In this document: in pieces, positions 1 to 8,559 of the stretch | Numbering within the stretch: position 1 is the first letter of the stretch | Layout: each line of letters opens with the position of its first letter | NCBI GenBank assembly: GCA_964624235.1 | Contig: CAZUXY010000040.1 | Location: forward strand, 1 to 46,473 | Direction: 5' to 3' | DNA from: CAZUXY01 sp964624235 | GTDB taxonomy: Bacteria; Spirochaetota; UBA4802; UBA5368 | Length of the DNA stretch: 46,473 nucleotides | Notes under the pieces: model-generated | Told to the model about the DNA's origin: nothing | The model's input: the letters and a program-made list of their open reading frames with translations, nothing else | Database searches by the model: none | Made by a program: the position numbers and the translations under genes

Positions 1-338
1 TTGTTGAAACTGTCGATATCGATTTCTTCGATTTTTTTTAATGACTTCCCCCGGCTGTCGACGGCGATCTTCATGTTTGGAGGCAAAAAGGTCATCCCTG
101 TTTTACCGGTTTCAGGGTTGATACTCACAATCGCATAGAACCTGTGTTTATTGTTTTCATAAGAGTTACTGCCGGCCACAAGGATGTTTATCAACTGCTT
201 CCTGCTTGCGAGTATTTCAACCGCGTTTTGAGTATTAATCCGGTATAAATATATACCGCTAAGCACTACCAGCAGCACGGCACCTGCCGACAGCGATGTT
301 ATTACCGCTTTTCTGTTCAGTTTTGATATAGCTTCCAC
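1..338 (-). CDS. LytR-CpsA-Psr (LCP) family protein, N-terminal part only
   Basis: The window edge cuts this leftward gene, leaving about 112 N-terminal residues. I place the start at the GTG at 336-338, which overlaps the end of nadD and has GGAGGA upstream at a slightly long spacing. The N-terminus has one hydrophobic segment (about residues 10-30). It is followed by a strand resembling the start of LCP domains: an I-L-V-A-G-S-N segment, then R-F-Y-A-I-V-S-I-N-P and G-M-T-F-L-P-P-N. LCP proteins are membrane-anchored phosphotransferases that attach polymers to the envelope, or are relatives of unknown role in Gram-negatives. An LCP-like gene after nadD recalls the Leptospira-type order proA-nadD-lytR. 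The catalytic arginines lie outside the window, so activity cannot be judged. Confidence 0.6.
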   Translation of the reverse strand, partial: MEAISKLNRKAVITSLSAGAVLLVVLSGIYLYRINTQNAVEILASRKQLINILVAGSNSYENNKHRFYAIVSINPETGKTGMTFLPPNMKIAVDSRGKSLKKIEEIDIDSFN

Positions 339-898
339 TTGTTTATAAATTCCTCCACTTTCCGCGGTACCAGATAACGGATCGAAAGTCCTCTTTTTAT
401 CCGCTCCCTGATATCCGAAGAACTGATTTGAATCATTGGATTATTTGCAATTAGAAATTTCTCTCCTACTGAAGGTTCCTTTGCAATGGTCGTTATTCCC
501 GGCCTGGGGATGCAAATCAGGTTCGACATTTCAATGATATCCCGGTATTGTTTCCAGGTGCGGAAATCATTAAACGCGTCGGCCCCTACTATTAAAAATA
601 ATTCAGCGTCATGATGAATTTCTTGAAGCTGTTGTAAAGTTATAATAGTATAAGAAGGCTCTTCCCGATCAATTTCAATCCTTGATGCTTTGAAGTACGG
701 GTTTCCTTCTACTGCCATCGACACCATCTCATATCGGGCTTCCGCCGATACCGGAACATCTATAACTTTATGAACAGGGTATTTTGAAGGAATGAACTCA
801 ACACAGTCAAGTCCGAACTGCTCCTGAATGCACTGGGCGCTTATCAGATGTCCCAGATGTATCGGATTATATGTTCCCCCAAAGATTCCCAGTTTCAA
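317..898 (-). CDS. nadD: Nicotinate-nucleotide adenylyltransferase NadD
   Basis: This 193-residue protein matches NadD, the cytosolic enzyme joining ATP and nicotinate mononucleotide to give deamido-NAD. It opens with the nucleotidyltransferase signature G-G-T-Y-N-P-I-H-L-G-H (residues 7-17). Near the C-terminus it carries S-S-S-D-I-R-E-R, the ISSTxIR motif of the family. Length is typical. The start codon is TTG: bases 896-898 encode it and it overlaps the proA stop as TTGA. This suggests translational coupling of proA, nadD and the LCP gene in one leftward operon. No ATG gives a better N-terminus because the nucleotide-binding motif starts almost immediately. Confidence 0.95.
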   Translation of the reverse strand: MKLGIFGGTYNPIHLGHLISAQCIQEQFGLDCVEFIPSKYPVHKVIDVPVSAEARYEMVSMAVEGNPYFKASRIEIDREEPSYTIITLQQLQEIHHDAELFLIVGADAFNDFRTWKQYRDIIEMSNLICIPRPGITTIAKEPSVGEKFLIANNPMIQISSSDIRERIKRGLSIRYLVPRKVEEFINKWKLYQN

Positions 899-2148
899 CT
901 TCTCACCTGCCCCGTCCCGTAAATAATGTATTTCAGGCAGGTCAGTCCCTCAATTCCCATGGTTCCCCTGGCGTGCAGTTTCTGTGTCGATATTCCCACT
1001 TCGGCGCCAAGGCCGAATTCACCGCCGTCATGAAACCTGGTAGAGGCATTAACAAAAACCGCCGACGAGTCGACCTCTTTTAAAAACTTCTCTGCATTCA
1101 GATAATCATCGGTTACGATGGTTTCAGAATGTCCGGACCCGTAACTGTGTATATGCCGTATCGCCTCCTCAAGGGAATCGACAATTTTAACGGAAAGAAC
1201 CAGATCAAGATACTCTGTGCCCCAGTCCTTTTCATCTGCGGTTTTTATCATGTCGGGCAACATGGCCCTTGTTTTATCGCAACCCCTGATCTCCACACCC
1301 TTTTCAAGCAATGCACTCAACAGTGATTTTTTGGGGGTATAATCCGTATGAATCAGCAGCGTTTCCATCGCGTTACACACTCCGGGGCGCTGGACCTTGG
1401 CATTTATTGCGATAGCATTGGCCATCACTTCTTCAGCCGATTTATCAATAAAAGTATGGCATACACCCTTATCATGCTTTATCACGGGGATTCGCGACTC
1501 GGAGGTGACCATTTCAATAAGGCTTTCACCCCCTCTGGGAATAACTATATCGACATAGTCCTTTTGCTTGAGCAGTATGTTTACCAACTCCCTTTTCGTA
1601 TGTTCAATCATTATTACCGCATTTTCAGTAATACCGGAACTCCTGAGAGATTCGGCAACAACAGTGTGCAGCGCCATGTTCGAATGAATCGATTCTTTTC
1701 CACCACGTAAAATACAGACATTACCCGATTTAAGACACAATGCGGCAATATCGGTAGTTACGTTTGGTCGGGATTCATAAATCACCAGAACAACGCCTAT
1801 CGGAACCCTCATCTGCCCTACCCTTATGCCTGACGGCCGCATTCTCATGTTTTCGATCCGTCCGATCGGATCATCCAGAGAGGCGATTTCATTGATTGAA
1901 TCCGCCATCCCCTTCAAGCGATCGTTGTTCAGCAGCAACCTGTCCATGAAAGCTCTTGTAACACCGGACTTTTCAGCATTATCCAGATCTTTCCTGTTTT
2001 CGCTGATAATATACTCACTATGCGCAATCAGTCCGGCCGCGATTTTTTTTAATATTTCATTTTTCTTTTTCGTGGATAAATTAGCTATCTCTGTTTTACT
2101 GCTTTTCGCCCGCCTGCATACATCATCCACATACTGCTTTTCTTTCAT
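895..2148 (-). CDS. proA: Gamma-glutamyl phosphate reductase ProA
   Basis: ProA is the NADPH-dependent reductase converting gamma-glutamyl phosphate to glutamate semialdehyde in proline synthesis. The 417-residue length is normal. The aldehyde-dehydrogenase-like active-site cysteine is C258, in V-Q-R-P-G-V-C-N-A-M-E. The family C-terminal stretch with G-L-G-A-E-V-G-I-S-T-Q and R-G-T-M-G-I-E-G-L-T is intact. The ATG at 2148 is preceded by GAGG with nine bases spacing. proB is not adjacent: upstream, after a 182-bp gap, lies an unrelated membrane protein. The gene overlaps nadD by four bases. Confidence 0.96.
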   Translation of the reverse strand: MKEKQYVDDVCRRAKSSKTEIANLSTKKKNEILKKIAAGLIAHSEYIISENRKDLDNAEKSGVTRAFMDRLLLNNDRLKGMADSINEIASLDDPIGRIENMRMRPSGIRVGQMRVPIGVVLVIYESRPNVTTDIAALCLKSGNVCILRGGKESIHSNMALHTVVAESLRSSGITENAVIMIEHTKRELVNILLKQKDYVDIVIPRGGESLIEMVTSESRIPVIKHDKGVCHTFIDKSAEEVMANAIAINAKVQRPGVCNAMETLLIHTDYTPKKSLLSALLEKGVEIRGCDKTRAMLPDMIKTADEKDWGTEYLDLVLSVKIVDSLEEAIRHIHSYGSGHSETIVTDDYLNAEKFLKEVDSSAVFVNASTRFHDGGEFGLGAEVGISTQKLHARGTMGIEGLTCLKYIIYGTGQVRS

Positions 2149-2330
2149 TTACTTTTACCTCATTAATTGCGAAACTTTGGTATCTATAGCTTGGTACATT
2201 GCTATATTCATCCCCTATCCGAATTTTCTAAAAAGTATACATCCCTGAGTGGCCTTAAAAACAGTTATATCAAAATTTTGCTTTAAAATTAAAAGTCAAG
2301 AACTATTGAAAGTCCTCCCATGTTTTGATA

Positions 2331-2849
2331 CTACAGATCCTTGAGCATCTCCGGTTTAACCTCATTGGCTTTAATAAACTTTTGCAGAAGTCCTGTCTCT
2401 CTTCTATGTAAAGTACGCAAAATTTCTTTTTTTACTACTGGGTCTGCACCGTTATAAAGAACGGTAAATTCGTCTACCATCCTTCCGGTGTCCCTGCTGT
2501 ACCCCGTCAGCCAGATAATGGTTCTCTTCAGATGTACTGAGGTTTCCATTTTATAACGTTCCATCAGATAATCCATGTCGATTTTATCGTTATAAAGCAT
2601 GGAATAATACCCAGTAAGTCTTTCAAGTTCATTGCTGCTGTTCAACATGGCGATCGATTTTATGAAACCGGAAGATGGCCTGAACAGTAAAAGTAACAGC
2701 CTGCTTTTGCCTGTTATAAATGATCTGATGAATACATTCCCGGCAGCGACACCAATCCCATACCCCAGAATAAGTATGAGTGACAAAAACACGACGACCC
2801 GGATGATATCCTTACGGAAAAACTTAAGTGTTAAGACCGCTCTTTTCAT
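2331..2849 (-). CDS. Hypothetical single-pass membrane protein
   Basis: I do not recognise this 172-residue protein. It has a basic N-terminus (K-R...K-F-F-R-K-D) followed by one strong hydrophobic segment at about residues 17-36. A predicted helical, charge-rich region follows. The C-terminal half (about 85-165) has short helical blocks reminiscent of HEAT-like repeats, but I cannot confirm this. It would sit in the inner membrane with its soluble part on one face. The ATG has AGGA about five bases upstream. It is separated from proA by 182 bp and diverges from gatB, so it is probably monocistronic. Confidence 0.6.
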   Translation of the reverse strand: MKRAVLTLKFFRKDIIRVVVFLSLILILGYGIGVAAGNVFIRSFITGKSRLLLLLFRPSSGFIKSIAMLNSSNELERLTGYYSMLYNDKIDMDYLMERYKMETSVHLKRTIIWLTGYSRDTGRMVDEFTVLYNGADPVVKKEILRTLHRRETGLLQKFIKANEVKPEMLKDL

Positions 2850-3287
2850 TTTTGTCCTGGTTTAAGGGTTATTTGCTGAATCCCGAATGAGTTCTATTAT
2901 AAACCAATGCAATCCCTGGTGATGCTGATTATCAGTAATTCCAATACCCTACTGGATGTTTATTTGTTATCAAGTATTAAATACACAGTTCGGCATCCAT
3001 TTTTCTTGACAAATACGCCGTCTCATTTTACGAAAAAACAGCAAAGTTATTATGTAAACGGATATTTTTCGGTTTTATACTGAACATTGCTGTTGAAAAT
3101 GGAAGTTTATCTGTGTACTTCCCTCGAAAAAAGGTGATATTATTCCCTTGAGATCACAGGATAACCGGGACATCATTGTTTTCGGAATCAGCATGTCGTA
3201 GAGAACCTTGATTTCTTCCAAAATCATTTTTCGTCAGAATGAATCGGCTTTTTTCGCCTTATTACTTTTCTCTGCAAAGGGGTACTC
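2850..3287. other. Intergenic region between divergent genes
   Basis: This stretch of 438 bp is AT-rich and holds no convincing reading frame or RNA gene. It must contain the promoters of the leftward membrane protein and of rightward gatB-purC. The best rightward candidate is TTGACA at 3006-3011 followed 17 bp later by TACGAA. This would leave a leader of about 250 nt before gatB, in which I see no riboswitch that I recognise. Confidence 0.5.
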
Positions 3288-4721
3288 ATGGAGTATGAGC
3301 CTGTTATAGGACTTGAAGTACATGTACAACTGAATACCGAAACGAAAATATTCTGCGGATGTTCAACGAAATTCGGGTCTGATCCCAATACTCAGACATG
3401 TCCGGTATGCCTTGGTCTTCCCGGTGTTCTTCCGGTTTTGAATGAGCGGGCCCTGCAAAAGGCCATCATGGCCGGCTTGGCGCTGAATGCGGAAATATCG
3501 AAATACAGCAAGTTCGACCGTAAAAACTATTTTTACCCCGACCTGCCCAAGGCATACCAGATTTCACAGTACGACCGTCCGATATGTGTGGGGGGACACA
3601 TCGAAATAAAAACAGCCGGTGGTCCAAAAAGGATCGGCATCACCAGACTGCATCTTGAAGAAGATGCCGGGAAATCCATACATTCCGAGAATCCCAATAA
3701 AAGAGTATCTTATGTTAATTACAACAGGACAGGTGTTCCACTGGCGGAAATCGTGTCCGAACCGGATATACGTTCATCCGATGAAGCTTACTCTTACCTC
3801 CAGGACCTTAAAACCATAATGAAATACCTCGATGTATCGGACTGCAACATGGAAGAAGGAAGCCTGCGATGTGATGTAAATATTTCGCTTCGCAAAAATA
3901 ACACCGATCCCTTCGGGGAGAAAGTTGAGATTAAAAACCTGAATTCCTTCAAAGCCGTCAAGCAGGCCATCGAGTATGAAATTGAACGACAGTCCGCAAT
4001 GCTGGAAATGGGTGAAAAGATCATTCAGGAGACCAGGCTCTGGGACGCTGTCAAGGGTGAAACCTTCGTGATGAGATCAAAAGAGGAAGCTCATGATTAC
4101 CGATATTTTCCCGAACCCGATCTGCCCCCGGTAATCATTACTGACGATTACATTGATTCCATAAGGAAGAGCATTCCTGAACTCCCTTATGAAAAATTCC
4201 ACAGGTTTATAGAATCCTATCGCCTTCCTGAATATGATACCGAGGTATTGACCGCAACAAGACAACTGGCCGATTACTATGAAGAAGTAGTACAGCACGG
4301 GGCACCTCCAAAGAGGGCTTCAAACTGGATCTTAAGTGAACTCCTCGCAAAAATCGAAAATATAGAGCATATCGGGACATATGTGGTGACCCCTGAAAAA
4401 CTTGCGGCTTTGCTCGTACTCATCGAGAACAATACAATAAGCGGTAAAATTGCCAAGACCGTTTTCGAGGATATGATTATTTCGGGAAAAGAACCGGCAG
4501 TCATAGTTGACGAAAAAGGATTGAAACAGGTTACCGATACTGCAGCGATTGAATCGATGATCGACAAGATCATAGCTGAGAATCCGGAGTCAGTCAATGA
4601 TTACCGTAGCGGCAAAGAAAAAGCCTTGAAGTTCCTCATTGGACAGGTCATGAAGGAATCCAGGGGGAAAGCCAACCCGCAGATGGTCAATGAAGTCCTG
4701 ATCCGTAAGCTGAAACAATGA
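3288..4721 (+). CDS. gatB: Aspartyl/glutamyl-tRNA(Asn/Gln) amidotransferase subunit B
   Basis: GatB is the tRNA-binding, kinase-like subunit of the GatCAB amidotransferase, which converts misacylated Asp-tRNA(Asn) or Glu-tRNA(Gln). The 477-residue length is typical. Signatures seen are Y-E-P-V-I-G-L-E-V-H-V-Q at the N-terminus, the zinc-type cysteines F-C-G-C and C-P-V-C-L-G-L-P-G, Y-F-Y-P-D-L-P-K-A-Y-Q-I-S-Q, L-E-E-D-A-G-K, and N-R-T-G-V-P-L-A-E-I-V. The C-terminal YqeY-like tail domain is present. The start has AAGGGG at a good distance. gatA and gatC are not in the window. purC follows after 27 bp, so the two are probably co-transcribed. Confidence 0.97.
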   Translation: MEYEPVIGLEVHVQLNTETKIFCGCSTKFGSDPNTQTCPVCLGLPGVLPVLNERALQKAIMAGLALNAEISKYSKFDRKNYFYPDLPKAYQISQYDRPICVGGHIEIKTAGGPKRIGITRLHLEEDAGKSIHSENPNKRVSYVNYNRTGVPLAEIVSEPDIRSSDEAYSYLQDLKTIMKYLDVSDCNMEEGSLRCDVNISLRKNNTDPFGEKVEIKNLNSFKAVKQAIEYEIERQSAMLEMGEKIIQETRLWDAVKGETFVMRSKEEAHDYRYFPEPDLPPVIITDDYIDSIRKSIPELPYEKFHRFIESYRLPEYDTEVLTATRQLADYYEEVVQHGAPPKRASNWILSELLAKIENIEHIGTYVVTPEKLAALLVLIENNTISGKIAKTVFEDMIISGKEPAVIVDEKGLKQVTDTAAIESMIDKIIAENPESVNDYRSGKEKALKFLIGQVMKESRGKANPQMVNEVLIRKLKQ

Positions 4722-4748
4722 TTCCATACCTTTAAAAGGATTATACCA

Positions 4749-5633
4749 ATGGAAGTTCTTGTAAAAACCAAAATTCCTGAAGCAAAAAAGCTTTTCAGCG
4801 GAAAGGTAAGGGACGTCTATAACGTCGACAGGGAACACCTGCTTATCATTTCCACCGACCGGATTTCCGCATTCGATCATGTCTTCCCAAACGGCATTCC
4901 CGGGAAAGGAGTGATACTCAATACCATATCAAATCTCTGGTTCAACAACGTAAAGTTTATACAAAACCATATAGTTGAAACCGATTATACCCGTTTTCCC
5001 AGGCCTTTCAGGGATTACCCGGAACAGGTGAAGGACAGAGCCGTATTGGTTAAAAAAGCCAAGAGAATCGATTTCGAATGTGTGGCCAGAGGGTATCTCA
5101 TCGGCAGCGGATGGAAGGATTATGAAAACAACGGTGTAGTATGCGGTATACAGCTTCCTCCCGGCCTTCGGATGGCTGAAGAGCTGCCCGCACCCCTTTT
5201 CACTCCCGCAACGAAAGCAAAGTCCGGGCATGACGCCAATGTTCCTATCGAATCAATGCGCAAAAAACTTGGATCCGATGTCGCGGACCGTCTGGGAGAA
5301 TTGACCCTGCAAATATACGAGTTTGCCAGGGAAAAACTCAAAAACGCCGGTATACTTCTTGCGGATACAAAATTCGAGTTCGGATTTTCCGGAAATGAGA
5401 TAGTTTTAATTGATGAAATCCTGACCCCTGACAGCTCAAGGTTCTGGGATGCCGAACATTACGCGATCGGAACTTCGCCGGTAAGTTACGACAAACAATA
5501 CATAAGGGATTACCTCGAAACGACCGCCTGGGACAAAAATTCACCCCCTCCGCCCCTGCCAGACGAGATCGTGTTGAAAACTCAGGAAAAATACAGTGAA
5601 ATGCTGGATCGTGTCAGGAACATTCTCTCTTGA
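4749..5633 (+). CDS. purC: SAICAR synthase PurC
   Basis: PurC (phosphoribosylaminoimidazole-succinocarboxamide synthase) joins CAIR and aspartate using ATP in purine synthesis. The 294-residue protein is of the longer form; E. coli PurC has about 237 residues. Visible signatures are S-G-K-V-R-D-V-Y (residues 17-24), D-R-I-S-A-F-D, A-R-G-Y-L-I-G-S-G-W, T-P-A-T-K-A-K-S-G-H-D, and L-I-D-E-I-L-T-P-D-S-S-R-F-W. An AAAGGA sequence precedes the ATG. It lies 27 bp after gatB in the same direction. Confidence 0.96.
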   Translation: MEVLVKTKIPEAKKLFSGKVRDVYNVDREHLLIISTDRISAFDHVFPNGIPGKGVILNTISNLWFNNVKFIQNHIVETDYTRFPRPFRDYPEQVKDRAVLVKKAKRIDFECVARGYLIGSGWKDYENNGVVCGIQLPPGLRMAEELPAPLFTPATKAKSGHDANVPIESMRKKLGSDVADRLGELTLQIYEFAREKLKNAGILLADTKFEFGFSGNEIVLIDEILTPDSSRFWDAEHYAIGTSPVSYDKQYIRDYLETTAWDKNSPPPPLPDEIVLKTQEKYSEMLDRVRNILS

Positions 5634-5701
5634 ACCCATATACGAATGCGGCAATATTATCCCGGGTTTGATTTCTTATGGATTTCGTGCCTGAGTGGAG
5701 C

Positions 5702-5730
5702 TTGACAAATACCGGCACATATAACATATT
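5702..5730 (+). promoter_or_regulatory. Candidate sigma-70-type promoter for fliS
   Basis: TTGACA at 5702-5707 is followed after 17 bp by CATATT at 5725-5730 (four of six consensus bases), about 100 bp before fliS. The sequence fit is good but expression is inferred. Confidence 0.45.
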
Positions 5731-5829
5731 AATTTCAGGGCGCACGGGTATTTCACTCAAGTTTCTTTTTCAATCTGCCGATATATACATATAGCCATTT
5801 TAATTTGATGCCGCAATCGGGAGGATATA

Positions 5830-6270
5830 ATGGCATTGCCTCAGAAAAACCCTTACGACCAGTACAAGCGCACAGAAATAAACACGGCAAATCAGGGTAA
5901 ATTGATTGTAATGCTTTATGATGGAGCAATACGCTTTCTCAATGTAGCCCACGACAGCATCGCCGATCACAAAACCTACGACATAGCGAACACCAACATC
6001 CTTAAAGCTCAGGACATTATTACGGAACTGCTCCTCTCTTTAAACATGAGTGAGGGTGGAGAGATATCAAGGAACCTGTCAAGTCTGTACGTATATTTTA
6101 AAAAACGCCTCCTCGAGGCGAACATACAGAAAGACCCTGAAATAATAAAAGAAGTCCTTATCCTGGTAAAGGAATTAAGGGAAGCCTGGGAAAAGATCTC
6201 ATCGAAAGAAACCCGTAATGATCAGCAATCCAATATTCATTCAAAGGGAAGCTTCAGTATTGAGGGATGA
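5830..6270 (+). CDS. fliS: Flagellar export chaperone FliS
   Basis: FliS is the cytosolic chaperone that binds the C-terminus of flagellin and keeps it export-competent. The 146-residue helical protein starts with the typical N-P-Y-D-Q-Y-K and then N-T-A-N-Q-G-K-L-I-V-M-L-Y-D-G-A-I-R-F (about residues 19-37). The later segments L-S-L-N-M-S-E-G-G and L-Y-x-Y-F-K-K-R-L-L-E-A-N are also family-like. A GGAGG-type site (gggaggatata) precedes the ATG. Its presence says the organism builds flagella, although flagellin itself is not in the window. The next gene overlaps its 3' end. Confidence 0.95.
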   Translation: MALPQKNPYDQYKRTEINTANQGKLIVMLYDGAIRFLNVAHDSIADHKTYDIANTNILKAQDIITELLLSLNMSEGGEISRNLSSLYVYFKKRLLEANIQKDPEIIKEVLILVKELREAWEKISSKETRNDQQSNIHSKGSFSIEG

Positions 6271-6736
6271 TGTAAAAATTCTGCTGGAATCCTTATTGGA
6301 ACTCTACGGAACTAAACATATCCTTTTACAAAACCTTCACAAGGACATCGCGACCAAACTGTATTATTGTAAAAGCGGTGATTATTCACGCCTTTCCGAT
6401 TCCATCGAATCAGATCATGAAACATTTACCGAAATTGATCTATTGGATTTCAATATTTCCCGAATCAGGACTGAACTCTGCAGGGTTATGGGGATCAAAG
6501 CATCCAGTCTTATCCCCATACTTTCAATGGGTATCCATCCGCTTTTTCGCCGTTTCCTGACGCGGGTAGATGATGTAGCCTCTGAACTCAGAGGATATAC
6601 CAGCGACCATGATGAACTCATAAAAGAAATGGAGTCCCATAAAGAAGAAATAAACAAAGCAAGAAAGTCACTGCTTTCCCTGATCAAAATCGCCGGACGT
6701 TGCTGTCATCACACGGACACTTCAACACCCCGGTAA
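6218..6736 (+). CDS. Helical protein after fliS, probable FlgN-like flagellar chaperone
   Basis: This is a 172-residue, almost entirely helical protein with amphipathic heptad-like spacing. Its size, position directly after fliS and N-terminal L-L-E-S-L-L-E-L-Y pattern suggest a FlgN-type chaperone for hook-associated proteins, but no diagnostic motif exists. The ATG at 6218 would give a 53-bp overlap with fliS. A TTG at 6260, preceded by AAGGGA at ten bases and overlapping fliS by only 11 bp, is an equally good or better start and would remove 14 residues. The function is inference from context. Confidence 0.6.
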   Translation: MISNPIFIQREASVLRDDVKILLESLLELYGTKHILLQNLHKDIATKLYYCKSGDYSRLSDSIESDHETFTEIDLLDFNISRIRTELCRVMGIKASSLIPILSMGIHPLFRRFLTRVDDVASELRGYTSDHDELIKEMESHKEEINKARKSLLSLIKIAGRCCHHTDTSTPR

Positions 6737-6765
6737 TTAGATTTTATCTTATTAACCTTCTGATC

Positions 6766-7683
6766 TCAAAGATCCTTGAATTTTTTAGCCCCGATAATTT
6801 CTTCACGTTTTTCGGCCATTCGATCATATTCTAACCGGTATTTTTTGGTTTCATATACCTGCTTGAATTTCTTGCGGTATTTTTTTGAATTGAAATAATC
6901 TTTCAGCCTTTTGGATACGGGAAATATCTGCTCGGAAGGATCATAAATCTGTGGTTTGCCGCTCGTTTTATCGATTACGGCTCCGGTCATCATCCCCCAC
7001 GAAAGATCGTAAAGCGAGTAGTTACTAAGGTCCCGCAATATTGCACGCATTATTCCCTCGTGTGAAGGATTGAAAAATTTGAAATTTTTAGAATACATGA
7101 TCGCCCCGTGCATATGTTCAGGAACGTCCATGAATCCGTCTTTAATCACCCCTTCAGCCACTATGTGCATCATCTGCATCAGATACCGTAAGCATCCCAG
7201 ACCCGGTTTTGCCTGCCCTGGGAGCTGCGGTCTTTTTACGTCAAATTCACCCTGTGGATTCTGGATCGAAAGCCATTCTATCACTATCATATCCAGAGCG
7301 GTCATATTGACTTTTTCTTCAAAGAATTTTTTTTCCGGAACGAATCGGGTATCGCTTAATCTCAGATCTATCAGCAGGTTACCAGATTTTTTTTCCCCGC
7401 CGTAGACTTTTAAATAATGTATTAATACCGCATCAATATAGGTATCCAGAATCACATTATCAAACCCTCTGGACCGCAGATGATCAATCAATCCGACTTT
7501 CCGCATTATACTCATTAATTCATCATTCGAATAACGGTTGAGATAAAGCTTGCTTTTGCCGTGCATGCGTGAAAAATACATAGAATCGTCGTGTTCGTCC
7601 ATCGACGGCATAGCACCTTGAAGCACATCATTGATGTCCAGTGGAGCGAAATACTTAAGCAGGTTCTTTTTAGGAGACTTCAC
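6766..7683 (-). CDS. Conserved protein of unknown function, third gene of the prfB operon
   Basis: I cannot assign this 305-residue soluble protein. No signal peptide or membrane helix is visible. The middle (about residues 110-210) has a conserved-looking block with E-W-L-S-I-Q-N-P-Q-G, then L-P-G-Q-A-K-P-G-L-G, then a helix and P-E-H-M-H-G-A. That P-G-Q-x-x-P-G-L-G loop faintly resembles phosphate- or CoA-binding loops, but this is weak inference. The C-terminus (about 240-305) is very rich in Lys, Arg and Tyr, suggesting nucleic-acid or membrane contact. It follows the 287-residue gene after 12 bp. Confidence 0.55.
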   Translation of the reverse strand: MKSPKKNLLKYFAPLDINDVLQGAMPSMDEHDDSMYFSRMHGKSKLYLNRYSNDELMSIMRKVGLIDHLRSRGFDNVILDTYIDAVLIHYLKVYGGEKKSGNLLIDLRLSDTRFVPEKKFFEEKVNMTALDMIVIEWLSIQNPQGEFDVKRPQLPGQAKPGLGCLRYLMQMMHIVAEGVIKDGFMDVPEHMHGAIMYSKNFKFFNPSHEGIMRAILRDLSNYSLYDLSWGMMTGAVIDKTSGKPQIYDPSEQIFPVSKRLKDYFNSKKYRKKFKQVYETKKYRLEYDRMAEKREEIIGAKKFKDL

Positions 7684-7695
7684 ACTTCCTCCTGT

Positions 7696-8559
7696 CTATA
7701 ATTCCCAGCGGTTTGAATTATAGACAAGTTTAACCTGTGTGAGAAAGTGATTTAAATTTTTTGTATCAATTGATGGCACAACCATAATTCTGACATACTT
7801 GTCGAACTGTTTGACCTTCAGCAGTGATTCGCGGTATGAATCGGACAGTGTTTCGCCGATTATTATCAGACGCGCATCAGATTCCCTGTACACATCAAAC
7901 AACTGGGCCGGATTATTTACGGTAATAACGTCTTCCGTCGGGACGAAATCCGGTGAAATAGTTATATTGCTGTCCTTTTTTCTTGTGACCAGGGCGGCCA
8001 CCATATCCGTATTTTTTTTGAATCTTTCAACATAATTGCCTTCCGCATCCGGTGTCATGTTCACAAAAAGAATAATCGCAGATTCTGAATTACGATAGGG
8101 GAATTTCTGTTCTTTATCGATATAGCGCCGCATTGAACTCCATTTTCTGTAGTCCATTTTTTCATTATGCGTCAGGGCTATGATTCTTTTGCCGTTAGAG
8201 TGGTCGATTCCGTAATAATCCCCAATTACATACAAAAACCTTTTGCGCCTGGACTGGAGGTTGACGTTCTGAAGGTTCTCCAGGTGCTTGTCCATCTGCA
8301 GGTAATTGACAGCACCAGAGGGCTTTCTGTATTCGGCGGGGAATTCTTCAGATAAGATCGTGTATATTTTTTCCTGGCATAAAATCTCTATTTTTGAAAC
8401 ATTGCAGTTTTTAAAATAAACCACATCGTCCTTTCGTATGGCGTCTCCCGATTTGAACACCCTGCCCTTTACCAAGATGTCACCAAAAAGGTAAATATTC
8501 AGAAGTGTTTGATGATACCTCTCGAATAGAACTTGCAGATTTTCAACACTTACTTTCAT
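7696..8559 (-). CDS. Conserved protein of unknown function, second gene of the prfB operon
   Basis: This 287-residue cytosolic protein is not recognised. Residues 1-70 contain short beta-like stretches. The C-terminal third (about 190-287) alternates hydrophobic strands and helices: I-T-I-S-P-D-F, A-R-L-I-I-I-G-E-T, then V-R-I-M-V-V-P-S. This resembles a receiver-like Rossmann arrangement without clear phosphoacceptor residues. Its ATG overlaps the prfB stop as ATGA, so translation is likely coupled to release factor 2. The pair with the following gene probably forms a lineage-specific unit. Confidence 0.55.
   Translation of the reverse strand: MKVSVENLQVLFERYHQTLLNIYLFGDILVKGRVFKSGDAIRKDDVVYFKNCNVSKIEILCQEKIYTILSEEFPAEYRKPSGAVNYLQMDKHLENLQNVNLQSRRKRFLYVIGDYYGIDHSNGKRIIALTHNEKMDYRKWSSMRRYIDKEQKFPYRNSESAIILFVNMTPDAEGNYVERFKKNTDMVAALVTRKKDSNITISPDFVPTEDVITVNNPAQLFDVYRESDARLIIIGETLSDSYRESLLKVKQFDKYVRIMVVPSIDTKNLNHFLTQVKLVYNSNRWEL

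Noticed and set aside
1348..1710. Rightward frame inside proA
   Set aside because: It lies wholly antisense to an intact, well-conserved enzyme gene.
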